Shown here in pieces: positions 9,029 to 19,136 of a DNA stretch of 64,000 nucleotides. The stretch covers positions 1 through 64,000 of the forward strand of contig NZ_JACJFM010000018.1 of NCBI RefSeq assembly GCF_014164585.1, given 5' to 3'. The position numbers and the translations under genes were made by a program. Numbering within the stretch: position 1 is the stretch's first letter; every line of letters starts with the position of its first letter. Source of the stretch: Oceanospirillum sediminis (lineage in GTDB: Bacteria > Pseudomonadota > Gammaproteobacteria > Pseudomonadales > Halomonadaceae). The notes below the pieces were generated by a model. It saw nothing but the letters and a program-made list of their open reading frames with translations, did not search any database and was not told the origin of the DNA.

Positions 9029-10624
9029 TTAGCTGAACTGGTTAGAAGTATTCTTCGCGCCACCCGCTTTCAGAGCATTCTCACCAGCGTAGTATTCTTT
9101 GTGATCGTCACCCAGATCAGAACCAGCCATGTTCTGGTGTTTCACACATGCAATACCCTGACGGATCTCTTTACGCTGAACACCTTCAACGTAACCCAGC
9201 ATCGCTTTGTCACCGAAGTACTCTTTAGCCAGGTTATCAACAGACAGTGCAGTTGTGTGATAAGTAGGCAGAGTGATCAGGTGGTGGAATACGTTTGCTT
9301 CACGAGCAGTATCCGCCTGGAAAGTCTGAACACGAGCGTCAGCGGCTGCAGACAGTTCAGTATCGTCGTACTCTGCAGACATCAGGTTGTCACGATCGTA
9401 TGCAGAAACGTCTTTACCTTCTGCTTTCCATGCATCGTAAGTCTGCTGACGGAAGTTCAGGGTCCAGTTGAAAGATGGAGAGTTGTTGTACACCAGTTTC
9501 GCATCCGGGTGTACTTTACGTACTTCGTCCATCATGCCTTTAATTTCGTGTACTGTAGGTACTGCCGTTTCGATCCACAGCAGATCAGCACCCGCATTGA
9601 TTGCTTCGATACAGTCAAATACACAACGCTCATGGCCAGTGCCCTGACGGAACTGATACAGACCAGAAGGCAGACGCTTAGGACGAACCAGCTTACCGTT
9701 ACGGCTGATCAGTACATCACCTTCAGCAGTATCTTCCGGAGCTACTTCTTCAACGTCCAGGTAAGAGTTGTATACGTCACCCTGATCGCCTGGCTCACGT
9801 ACAACAGCGATCTCTTTAGTCAGACCAGCACCTTCAGAGTCAGTACGAGCAACGATAACACCGTCATCTACACCCAGCTCCAGGAATGCGTAACGCAGAG
9901 CGCGCAGCTTAGCGTGGAAGTCAGCGTGAGGAACCGTTACTTTACCGTCCTGGTGGCCACATTGCTTCTCGTCAGCCACCTGGTTTTCGATCTGCAGACA
10001 GCAAGCACCCGCCTCGATCATCTGCTTAGCCATCAGATAAGTCGCTTCAGCGTTACCAAAACCAGCATCGATATCTGCAACAATCGGTACTACGTGAGTT
10101 TCGTGGTTGTCGATCTTGTCCTGAATTTCAGCTTCCAGAGCCGCATCACCCGCTTCACGTGCTTTGTCCAGCTCACGGAACAGACCGCCCAGTTCACGCG
10201 CATCAGCCTGACGCAGGAAGGTGTACAGTTCTTCTACCAGAGAAGCTACTGCAGTTTTTTCGTGCATAGACTGATCTGGCAGAGGACCGAAGTCAGAGCG
10301 CAGAGCCGCAACCATCCAGCCTGACAGATACAGGTAACGACGTTCAGTTGAACCAAAGTGCTTCTTGATAGAGATCAGCTTCTGCTGACCAACAAAACCG
10401 TGCCAGCAACCCAGAGACTGAGTGTACTTGGTTTTGTCTTTATCAAATTCAGCCATGTCGCGACGCATGATGCCTGCAGTGTACTTAGCGATATCCAGGC
10501 CAGTTTTAAATTTGTTCTGTGCACGCATACGTGCAGCAGACTCTGGGTTGATCGCATCCCATGGGGAACCGTGGGCTTCTTTCAGTGTTGCTACCGCATC
10601 GATGTCTTTATTCAGAGTTGACAT
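9029..10624 (-). CDS. aceA: isocitrate lyase (long form)
   Basis: A 531 aa isocitrate lyase, the first glyoxylate-shunt enzyme, which cleaves isocitrate to glyoxylate and succinate. The catalytic loop is KQCGH with Cys222, a variant of the KKCGH of the E. coli enzyme. The IVADIDAGFGN motif, FNWTLNF and the TLPTYHTTAL end are as expected. The length fits the longer Pseudomonas/Acinetobacter-type subfamily rather than the 434 aa enterobacterial one. AGAGGAAAAACC precedes the ATG. The codon use looks strongly biased, as in highly expressed genes. No aceB or aceK is adjacent. A long ORF on the other strand is only its shadow. Confidence 0.96.
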   Translation of the reverse strand: MSTLNKDIDAVATLKEAHGSPWDAINPESAARMRAQNKFKTGLDIAKYTAGIMRRDMAEFDKDKTKYTQSLGCWHGFVGQQKLISIKKHFGSTERRYLYLSGWMVAALRSDFGPLPDQSMHEKTAVASLVEELYTFLRQADARELGGLFRELDKAREAGDAALEAEIQDKIDNHETHVVPIVADIDAGFGNAEATYLMAKQMIEAGACCLQIENQVADEKQCGHQDGKVTVPHADFHAKLRALRYAFLELGVDDGVIVARTDSEGAGLTKEIAVVREPGDQGDVYNSYLDVEEVAPEDTAEGDVLISRNGKLVRPKRLPSGLYQFRQGTGHERCVFDCIEAINAGADLLWIETAVPTVHEIKGMMDEVRKVHPDAKLVYNNSPSFNWTLNFRQQTYDAWKAEGKDVSAYDRDNLMSAEYDDTELSAAADARVQTFQADTAREANVFHHLITLPTYHTTALSVDNLAKEYFGDKAMLGYVEGVQRKEIRQGIACVKHQNMAGSDLGDDHKEYYAGENALKAGGAKNTSNQFS

Positions 10625-11266
10625 GGTTTTTCCTCTACAGTGTACCTGTTAGGGTTAATCGCCTGACCTACGTTAAAACAAACTGATCAGGTGTCCGTTG
10701 ATATCTGGCCAAATGTGCCGTTTGATCCAGATAAATTCTTTGCCTGCAAAACCAGAGTTATATACAGAACAACTCCTGCCGGTTTCGCGATGGTCATACA
10801 GTGCCTGTGCTATATTCTGCTTTTTTGTGCCTGAGCAGACTTATCACAGATAAGCATGACAAAAGTGTTAATAACTAATAGTTGAAGAAATCTAATTCAA
10901 TTAGTTCAGATAAATAATCAAACTTGTTGTTTTAATCTTAACTACCAGCTTTTGTCAGTTCAGAATCATTTTCTGTTTTTATACTGACTTGTTTAATAAC
11001 ACTTCGTCAATTTACCCATTCGTCTATAAAGCTTTTCCGAGCATTTCAAACGGGTGTTTGCCGTTGTGTGTTTTACACTATGCCAAGCCAGAGCCACTAT
11101 TGCAAACGCTACTTTGGACTTATAAGTCGTTGTAAATAAACTACAAATTTATTTCTGTAATCTGACTACAGTAATTCCTTTTTTTAACTTATTGCAGCAC
11201 AGCATTTTGTAGTTTTACTTACTTTCTGATGACAAAAAATAAGACAAAAAATGTCGTAAAACACGA

Positions 11267-11280
11267 GATTGTCGACAATC
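11267..11280. promoter_or_regulatory. TTGTCGACAA palindrome, possible GntR-type operator
   Basis: A perfect 14 bp palindrome, GATTGTCGACAATC. TTGT-N2-ACAA dyads are typical operators of GntR/FadR-subfamily regulators of organic-acid metabolism. It sits about 640 bases upstream of aceA, so its target is not clear. Confidence 0.35.
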
Positions 11281-11433
11281 ATGATAATAGCGTGTCTTTC
11301 AGTTGGATACGGAAAAAGATCAGATGCGAAAAATGTCATGAAAAAGTAAAGAAGCACAGTTAAGGCTCTATTCGTCAGACAAAATGAATCAGAGTGGAAA
11401 TCAGAAGGAAGAAGTTAAGAAAAAATGACAAGG

Positions 11434-11463
11434 GACAGTCACCGTAAAAAAACAGTGACTGTC
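11434..11463 (-). terminator. hairpin after roxA
   Basis: GACAGTCAC (11434-11442) pairs perfectly with 11455-11463 around a 12-base A-rich loop, 11 bases past the roxA stop. On the minus strand a T-run follows within about ten bases. Confidence 0.55.
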
Positions 11464-11473
11464 GACAATGGGT

Positions 11474-12643
11474 TCAGTCACTCAAATGAAGAGTACCCCG
11501 GTTAAAAATATCAACAATTTTAATCTTAAATCTTCTAGAGCATGAATTTATTTCATTTGAATCAAGGTATTTTTGCTCAGTTAAACGAATCATCGCGGCC
11601 TTGTCTCCAGGATCAATAGGGTAACCTTCGCCATCTGCAAACAGAATAATCTCATTATTTTCTGTCGAAAATGCCAGTCGACTCCCTTCACTCACACTGA
11701 AAGTCGCACCTTCATCCAGAATTTCCTGCAAATCCTCAACAGAAATAGCAGGATCAGCAGGAATTAACTGGTCCATATACTTAGGCTGTGTCATATATCG
11801 GCCAAACCAGGCATTGATCACACGCTCGTCAGATAGCTTATCCAGAACCAACTGCTTTACACGGGCAATGGCATCCAGACCAATCTGACTGTTACAGGCC
11901 TGCAGTTCCAGATCAGGGTCGGTATAACGCTCATCTTCTGACAGTTCACCGCCAACATAATCTGCCAGTGATGTCACCACTTCATCAGCAGATGGAGCCC
12001 TGAAACCCACAGACCAGGTCATGCAATCACTGGACTGCGAAACGCCATAATGCGCCATTTGAGGAGGCAGATACAACAAATCGCCAGGTTCACAGATGAA
12101 GCTTTCGCTACCATTGAACTCCTGCAGAATACGCAGAGGAACGCCCTGGACAATCGGAGTATTATCATCAGCAAAACCACCCAGCTGCCAGTGACGTGTG
12201 CCTTTGGCCTGTAGCAGGAACACATCATAATAATCCAGATGAGGTCCGACGCTGCCGCCTTCAGGGGCATAACTGATCATAATGTCATCGACCCGCCAGC
12301 TTGGAATAAAATCAAATGCCTCTATCACGCTGGCAACCTCTGGAACAAAATGATCAACAGCCTGTACCAGTAATGTCCAGTCTTCTTCAGGCAGATCATT
12401 AAAGCGCTCCGCCGGGAAAGGCCCATTTTCCAAATGCCAGGGCTGACCTTCAGGCCCTGTTTCCATTACCAGGCGTGATTCAACCTGCTCTTCCAACGCC
12501 ATACCCGCCAGTTCATGCTCATCAATGGGAGACTGAAAGTCAGGAATAGCATTTTTAATAAACAAAGGTTTCTTCTGCCAGTAATCACGCAGAAACTCTT
12601 CATAACTGATATGGCCCAGCAGGCATTCAGGCAATTGCATCAT
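11474..12643 (-). CDS. roxA: RoxA (YcfD) ribosomal protein L16 arginine hydroxylase
   Basis: A JmjC/cupin Fe(II)- and 2-oxoglutarate-dependent oxygenase that hydroxylates an arginine of ribosomal protein uL16 in E. coli. The iron ligands are visible: H135 and D137 in VGPHLDYYDVF, and the distal H198 in PPQMAHYG. SRLV, WRVDD and WSVGFRAPS also match the E. coli protein. I placed the start at the ATG-ATG pair at 12643, giving 389 aa, near the E. coli 373 aa. The longer frame adds a hydrophobic stretch absent from the family. It lies downstream of purB, as in enterobacteria, where ycfD is also close to purB-hflD. Confidence 0.9.
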   Translation of the reverse strand: MMQLPECLLGHISYEEFLRDYWQKKPLFIKNAIPDFQSPIDEHELAGMALEEQVESRLVMETGPEGQPWHLENGPFPAERFNDLPEEDWTLLVQAVDHFVPEVASVIEAFDFIPSWRVDDIMISYAPEGGSVGPHLDYYDVFLLQAKGTRHWQLGGFADDNTPIVQGVPLRILQEFNGSESFICEPGDLLYLPPQMAHYGVSQSSDCMTWSVGFRAPSADEVVTSLADYVGGELSEDERYTDPDLELQACNSQIGLDAIARVKQLVLDKLSDERVINAWFGRYMTQPKYMDQLIPADPAISVEDLQEILDEGATFSVSEGSRLAFSTENNEIILFADGEGYPIDPGDKAAMIRLTEQKYLDSNEINSCSRRFKIKIVDIFNRGTLHLSD

Positions 12644-12813
12644 AGATAAAATATCCGGATAAAAAAACGTTATATAAAAAGTGAAGTCATTCAGAGGAAA
12701 TCTAAAGCGATAAGCATAACCAGACGATGACACGGGACAGTTTTACCAGAAAACGGGCAAAAAAATCCCTTCTGTCTCTATTCAGATGCTCAGAGATAAA
12801 ACAAACAACATGA

Positions 12814-12847
12814 AAAAGGCCCTGATATATTAATATCAGGGCCTTTT
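12814..12847. terminator. strong terminator after purB
   Basis: A 15 bp perfect stem (12814-12828 with 12833-12847) with a 4-base loop, A-run on one side and T-run on the other, so it could work in both directions. It separates purB from roxA. Confidence 0.85.
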
Positions 12848-12887
12848 AATATCAGAACCGGGAATTATTCCCGCTGACATTTATCAA

Positions 12888-14562
<1,675 letters not shown>

Positions 14563-15198
14563 TTAGTGCATACCACTTCTGGTAGCATCATCCAGTGCTC
14601 TGATGACTTTTTTCCGACCAAACAGCAGCTTCCAGCGACGGCCGCCTAGCTGATGCCATAAAATACCGGAACGAATGCCTGCAAACAGTAATGCACGGAC
14701 TTTATCAGCATTGCCGGGTCTGCGGAGAATATCAGGCTCTCCCTGAACCTGGATACGAAAAGAAAAAGTACTGATGGTATCCTGATACAGGCTGGCAATA
14801 CTGGCAATGACATTTTCGTGCGTTGTCGAAAAGTGGTTACTCTGCATTTTAATCTGATCAAGACGCTGACCAATAGCGTTCAGCATATCCGGATTTTTTC
14901 TCAGGCGCTTTTCCAGATAAAGAATCGACATGGCATAACGCAGCACATGTGTATTGGCATCAGACTCTTTATTCATAAAACTGCGCAAAGTCCGCATACC
15001 AAGATTCAGACCATAAGTATTATCGCCATAGACAGCCAGTGTCGATTCAGGATCGGTATTCAGGATGCTGCCAATACTGGTTTCAAAACTATCCTGAGAA
15101 ACCATTCCTTTATTAGCCAGCTGATGGACCAGTGCCGCAGCCTGGAAAACCCCGGCAAGAGCAACGGCTTGTTCCTGCTCTCTGTTGCTTAAACTCAT
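14563..15198 (-). CDS. hflD: HflD homologue, high-frequency lysogenisation protein
   Basis: A 211 aa, mostly helical protein matching HflD along its length, including the start region (EQAVALAGVFQAAALVHQLA), the YGLNLGMRTL segment and the C-terminal LFAGIRSGILWHQLGG block. In E. coli HflD is membrane-associated and sequesters the lambda CII activator. Its normal cell role is not settled. The gene precedes purB as in other gammaproteobacteria. In most of them mnmA lies just upstream, but here the upstream neighbour is an AraC-type regulator on the other strand. Confidence 0.92.
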   Translation of the reverse strand: MSLSNREQEQAVALAGVFQAAALVHQLANKGMVSQDSFETSIGSILNTDPESTLAVYGDNTYGLNLGMRTLRSFMNKESDANTHVLRYAMSILYLEKRLRKNPDMLNAIGQRLDQIKMQSNHFSTTHENVIASIASLYQDTISTFSFRIQVQGEPDILRRPGNADKVRALLFAGIRSGILWHQLGGRRWKLLFGRKKVIRALDDATRSGMH

Positions 15199-15539
15199 AT
15201 AAATAAAAAACCTGTAACTTAAAAGAATGCAGTGCTGACAAAATATTGCTACTACTATCTACTGACAGGAGCACAGGCCCGTTAGTTCTCTTCAGTTGAA
15301 AATGAGTGCCTGCTCAGATTACTCTGTTCTGAAAACTCTCCCGGTAACAGACACCTATTCTCTCCTATTCAGTGCCTCAGGGCTATAGCCACGATAATAT
15401 TCCGGCCTCATACACCACAGATATAAAGGAAATACTTCATCACCCGGGAGTTATTTCCTTCTGTTTCCCCTTTGATCTCACTGTCAACCTGTTGCCTGTT
15501 GACATCTGTTTATTAATCACAGGAACAGGGAAAAAAAGG
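15199..15539. other. divergent region between hflD and AraC-type gene
   Basis: About 340 bases if the ATG at 15540 is the regulator's start. It includes an in-frame open stretch from the GTG at 15372 and the promoters of both divergent genes. No inverted repeat stands out. Confidence 0.35.
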
Positions 15540-16109
15540 ATGAAAATAACGAACAGCATTCCGGCCAGTACAACTGGCACACCAAGTCCATTCCATCAGA
15601 TTACTCTTGAACTTTACCGTGATAATCTGGCTTTTCTGGATGGCATGCAACCGGCCCTGAAAAGGGCCTTGATCTATATTTCGCAGCATTACCATCGCTC
15701 TCTATTACTGGATGAAGTTGCTGAACACTCTTTTGTCAGCAGCTCTCACCTGTCTTATCTGTTCAGAGTCCACCTCGGTCTCCGATTTAAAGCCATTCTG
15801 ACAGAGTTACGTTTACGTCACGCAGCTACCCTGATAAACCATGACCCAGGGCGTATGATTACCGATGTCTCTCTGGAAGCTGGCTTTTTTGATCTGAGTC
15901 ACTTTGAGAAAGTCTTCCGACGATATTTTGGCATCTCTCCAAGAGATTATCGAAAACGAATCAGAGAAGATCAGGGACGCAGAAACAAAGACCGTATGAC
16001 AAAACAGGATCAGTCAACTCGTACCATCATCATTACTAACCCTAAAGCAATAGCTGCTATTAATCAAAAAAATATAAATAGTGAGCGACCCGCGTATCAG
16101 CCGAAGTAA
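15540..16109 (+). CDS. AraC-family transcriptional regulator
   Basis: A DNA-binding protein whose C-terminal two-helix-turn-helix domain runs from about residue 37 to 135 of the 189 aa form. LLLDEVAEHSFVSSSHLSYLF and the signature FFDLSHFEKVFRRYFGISPRDYRKR are clear. A start at the ATG at 15540 has GGGA upstream. A GTG at 15372 would add 56 residues that match no AraC sensor domain and has no ribosome binding site. The protein has little or no effector domain, like MarA/SoxS-type regulators, and ends in a basic, Q/N-rich tail. Its target is unknown. It is divergent from hflD and convergent with the GH19 gene. Confidence 0.8.
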   Translation: MKITNSIPASTTGTPSPFHQITLELYRDNLAFLDGMQPALKRALIYISQHYHRSLLLDEVAEHSFVSSSHLSYLFRVHLGLRFKAILTELRLRHAATLINHDPGRMITDVSLEAGFFDLSHFEKVFRRYFGISPRDYRKRIREDQGRRNKDRMTKQDQSTRTIIITNPKAIAAINQKNINSERPAYQPK

Positions 16110-16204
16110 AAATATTCAGAATAATATTCTCCAGCACTCTCTGGAATATGTCTGAAAACAACACTTTCACTCTCCAGTTACACACCCCGATATAAATTTT
16201 CTTT

Positions 16205-16229
16205 CCTCTCCGGCCCGAAGCCGGAGAGG
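16205..16229. repeat. GC-rich hairpin downstream of AraC-type gene
   Basis: CCTCTCCGG (16205-16213) pairs perfectly with 16221-16229 around 7 bases. It has no T-run but stands about 95 bases past the regulator's stop and may help 3' end formation. Confidence 0.4.
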
Positions 16230-16317
16230 CAAAGGAGTTATAAGTAAATTTTTTTACAAACAATTATCGAAACAACTCTATTAAGATAGATCAACTCTGC
16301 CCTCTACACAAAATTAA

Positions 16318-16346
16318 AAAGCCATCACATTGTATGTAATGGCTTT
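16318..16346. terminator. bidirectional terminator between AraC-type and GH19 genes
   Basis: AAAGCCAT (16318-16325) and ACAT pair with ATGT and ATGGCTTT (to 16346) with one internal mismatch and a 3-base loop. A-runs and T-runs flank it, and it lies in a convergent gap. Confidence 0.7.
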
Positions 16347-16379
16347 CAATTAATTCAGAATATAACAATTATCAAGGTT

Positions 16380-17006
16380 TCAGACACCCAGAACATTTTT
16401 AGCTCTGACCAGATACTCTTCACGATCTTCCAACCCATTATAACCACCGTTAATACGACGGGTAATCTGCTTAATGTCGTCCTGATCTGCGTACTCATTC
16501 AGACTGCGAGAGTTCCAGTACCAGCCTGCAGTGGCTACCGCCAGGTCAGGATTCTCTGCCAGCAGATCAGGGCTCGCCACGGCATCCTGACCAACAGCCT
16601 GAGAAAAGCGTTGATAATTATCTTTTCCAGTCAGTTGAATCAGCCCCCGACCACGATAACTCCAGCCATCACCCGACGCTTCATCACCATTCCCCATGCG
16701 ATCTGCGTAAACTCTGTTAGCAATTTTTTCTGGTTGACGGGCAAACGCCTCAGCCTCCTGGTCTGTTGGAAAATATTTACCAAAAACAGCTCTGAGCGCT
16801 TTAGCACTGTAATTCAGGTTTTCAGAGACATAGCGTAAAGAACCACTTTCATGGGCAAGCTGGGCCAGAAAATGTGCAACCCGAAGAGGTGTATTAATAC
16901 CAAAGTCACCACATGCTTTATTAATACCGTGCAGATATAACTCAATATGTTCCTGTTTAGCACCAGGCATTATTTTTTGTAACTGTTCTGGACTGACAAA
17001 TTCCAT
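16380..17006 (-). CDS. glycoside hydrolase family 19 lytic enzyme
   Basis: A 208 aa GH19 (chitinase-like/endolysin-type) domain protein. The catalytic acid region is AHESGSLRYVSEN (E53 in AHESG, E62 in SEN). GRGLIQLTGKDNYQRF and the C-terminal ITRRINGGYNG complete the fold. Bacterial GH19 proteins of this size without chitin-binding domains usually cut peptidoglycan or chitin. The start is the second ATG, which has GGAG six bases upstream. No signal peptide is visible, so release would need a holin or lysis. No phage genes surround it. A role as a cell-wall enzyme, interbacterial effector or chitinase cannot be separated from sequence alone. Confidence 0.85.
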   Translation of the reverse strand: MEFVSPEQLQKIMPGAKQEHIELYLHGINKACGDFGINTPLRVAHFLAQLAHESGSLRYVSENLNYSAKALRAVFGKYFPTDQEAEAFARQPEKIANRVYADRMGNGDEASGDGWSYRGRGLIQLTGKDNYQRFSQAVGQDAVASPDLLAENPDLAVATAGWYWNSRSLNEYADQDDIKQITRRINGGYNGLEDREEYLVRAKNVLGV

Positions 17007-17322
17007 ATAACACTCCATTTAATTGATTTCATTCAGGCAACGTACGGAAAACAGGGATATTTTCCACGGTCAACTTCAAACTAGCCGCCTAACAAATAGA
17101 ACATATTAAAAAACAAACTTTTATACACGGTAAAAACAGCCAATAGCAATCTAAAACACAAACACCATTAACAACAAACACATATTCATATATTATTTTC
17201 AAAGACAATATGCCTCTGACCATCAAAACACATCAATTACGAACAATTACACAGCGTGATAAAATGAGGTATTCCAGGAAAGTGGCGGTAGCCCTCCAGG
17301 TATAAAGACAAAAGCAAACAAC
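17007..17322. other. AT-rich region upstream of the GH19 gene
   Basis: About 316 bases, strongly AT-rich, containing the GH19 promoter and the 3' flank of the receptor-channel operon. I see no ORF or clear hairpin. Confidence 0.4.
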
Positions 17323-18465
17323 TCATTCTTTCAGGTAAACCTCCTGCCTCTGTTGCCAGAGCTCTGTTTTAACCTGAGATAGTAATTGTCGATTAATATT
17401 CTCTGTCAGTGGGCTACCTTCAGGCAGAATAAAAGCATAATCAGTCTGACTAAGACTGAGAGGAAGTACACTGGTACCACGGATATAGTCTGCTTTTACC
17501 AGATATTGCATCACCTCCCTGGAATGAACCAGAGCTTCCAGCCGATTATCCTGCAACGCAGAAACAGCCTGAGGCCAGGATAAAACTCTTATTGGGTGGT
17601 TCACACCGTTTTCTCTCAACCAGTGATCAACATGGGGGCCCGTTGTTTCCGAGTGAATAGATTCCATATAGGCTACTTTTTTAGCTGCCAGTTCATCGAC
17701 AGAGGTAATCTGGGACCCCAGCCCTTGTAAAGTCAGCGCAGATGTCAGTAAAGCCGTCACAATAGACACTATACTGACACCAAAAAACATCAATAGAATC
17801 ACCAGAACCTGGCCACCACGATGCTTGATCTCAAAAGGATTGCCCTGCCCGGAAAACACCAGCAAAGTAGCCCAGATCATAGCGTTGTAGAATCCTCTTA
17901 GCGGTCCTTTAGTAAACAGAGGGTTTGCCTTTGAATATTCAGCTCGCCAGTACAACAAGGCGGTTAATAGCATCAACAGCAGCAGCATTCCCAGTACAGA
18001 TAAGGTTTCAGTCAAAGGAAATTCCGCAAATAGTCGACCAATACTACTAAGCCCGGATTGATTTGCCACCATGACTCCCAAATGCCCCTGAAAAAAACTA
18101 TGGCTGAAATCAACAATAACCTCTGCATCAGAGCTGGGAACAAAAGGGCCAATCGCGAGATCTACAGCGCCATTCTGTACATCACGTAATAAGTTCGAAT
18201 CATTGGTATATTCAATAAAAATACTGTCAGCTTTTAAACAGGCTGCAATAGATTGCCACAATTCAACAGCCAGGCCATCCCAGCCGCCATTATTTTGTGT
18301 TGCAACATTAGCTTCAAATACGAAAGGAGGTGAAAACTTTACCGCTACTCGCAGAGGCTGTTCTGTCCAGAACGCATCGACTTTCTGGCACTGGGCCTGC
18401 ACAACGCCAGACCATAGAACCGCAATACTCACTGCTATCCACTGCAGTATCAAATGCCTGCCCAT
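17323..18465 (-). CDS. ionotropic-glutamate-receptor-like protein
   Basis: A 380 aa protein with a signal sequence (residues 1-24) and a split periplasmic binding domain. The first lobe covers about 36-145. A membrane helix (155-173), a re-entrant pore-like segment (193-212) and a second helix (218-242) follow. The second lobe covers about 255-370. This S1-TM-P-TM-S2 order is that of prokaryotic glutamate receptors such as GluR0. The filter region reads VFSGQGNPFE rather than the potassium-type TVGYG of GluR0, so ion selectivity, or channel activity at all, is uncertain. It is the last gene of a four-gene operon, two bases after the HAD gene. It probably senses the same ligand that the operon handles. 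Confidence 0.75.
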   Translation of the reverse strand: MGRHLILQWIAVSIAVLWSGVVQAQCQKVDAFWTEQPLRVAVKFSPPFVFEANVATQNNGGWDGLAVELWQSIAACLKADSIFIEYTNDSNLLRDVQNGAVDLAIGPFVPSSDAEVIVDFSHSFFQGHLGVMVANQSGLSSIGRLFAEFPLTETLSVLGMLLLLMLLTALLYWRAEYSKANPLFTKGPLRGFYNAMIWATLLVFSGQGNPFEIKHRGGQVLVILLMFFGVSIVSIVTALLTSALTLQGLGSQITSVDELAAKKVAYMESIHSETTGPHVDHWLRENGVNHPIRVLSWPQAVSALQDNRLEALVHSREVMQYLVKADYIRGTSVLPLSLSQTDYAFILPEGSPLTENINRQLLSQVKTELWQQRQEVYLKE

Positions 18466-18467
18466 AC

Positions 18468-19136
18468 TTAATATCCCTGTATTTTTTCGGTCATTGAATA
18501 AGGTGCAGAAAAAAAATAATCCGGTAAGCAGCTTTCCAGTACATGGTAATTGCTATATCCCCATAGCGCTGCAGCAGAATGCACTCCCGCAGACCTGGCA
18601 CATAACAGATCGACAGGTGAATCCCCTACCATCAGAGTTTCCTGCCGGGCAACATCAAACTTAGCTCTATGAAAGTTAATAACATCAGGAGCCGGTTTAG
18701 GCGCAGCCTGATCTGAGCCAGTGACTTCGTCAAAGTATTCTGCCAGCTGCAATCGCTCCAGAAGCTCCCTGGCTCGGCTTCCATCTTTGCCAGTCGCGAC
18801 TGTCAGCCTGATACCCTGCTCTTTTAACGAATGCAAAAGCGCCTCGACACCAGGATATACCGCCACATAAGGAGCCAGATACCGGCTGTGTTTTTTAAAA
18901 GGTTCGTGCAGAGTCTCCGGAAGTCCCAGCTCAGTCATAATCTGCAGAAAACCTTTACCCAGATGTTGCCGATAGATACTGAATAGTCTTTCACAATCAT
19001 GTAGTTGCAGATCAGAGCAACATTCACGTAATGCAGCGGAAAATGCCATTTTCATAACATCGATGCTATTCACCAGGACACCATCCATATCAAACACAAT
19101 CAAACGACATTGCAGAGTACGATCAGGGTTCAACAT
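18468..19136 (-). CDS. HAD-superfamily phosphatase (phosphoglycolate phosphatase-like)
   Basis: A 222 aa haloacid-dehalogenase-type hydrolase. The nucleophile motif is FDMDGVLVNS (D16, D18), the second motif VATGKDG, the lysine motif AAPKPAPD, and the acidic motif MVGDSPVD. A cap domain is inserted after motif I. It resembles phosphoglycolate phosphatase/beta-phosphoglucomutase relatives, but the substrate is unknown. The ATG at 19136 has an excellent GGAGGTG box and overlaps the end of the upstream gene by 14 bases, so translation is likely coupled. An upstream in-frame ATG at 19187 would double the overlap and has no such box. Confidence 0.85.
   Translation of the reverse strand: MLNPDRTLQCRLIVFDMDGVLVNSIDVMKMAFSAALRECCSDLQLHDCERLFSIYRQHLGKGFLQIMTELGLPETLHEPFKKHSRYLAPYVAVYPGVEALLHSLKEQGIRLTVATGKDGSRARELLERLQLAEYFDEVTGSDQAAPKPAPDVINFHRAKFDVARQETLMVGDSPVDLLCARSAGVHSAAALWGYSNYHVLESCLPDYFFSAPYSMTEKIQGY

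Larger units (their letters stand above)
10625..11473. other. long AT-rich region upstream of aceA
   Basis: About 850 bases with no supportable ORF. The right part of the aceA promoter lies here. A perfect TTGTCGACAA-centred palindrome is at 11267-11280 and the roxA terminator-like hairpin is at 11434-11463. The size is unusual for this gene-dense window, so an unrecognised small RNA or a complex aceA control region is possible. Confidence 0.4.

Noticed and set aside
9011-10324. 437-codon plus-strand frame opposite aceA
   Set aside because: It is antisense to a clear isocitrate lyase, lacks a ribosome site and family motifs, and is explained by codon bias of aceA.
16380-17006. Prophage remnant suggested by GH19 enzyme, HflD and Mor-like protein
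   Set aside because: The three are scattered among housekeeping genes; no integrase, capsid, tail, holin or attachment repeats were found.
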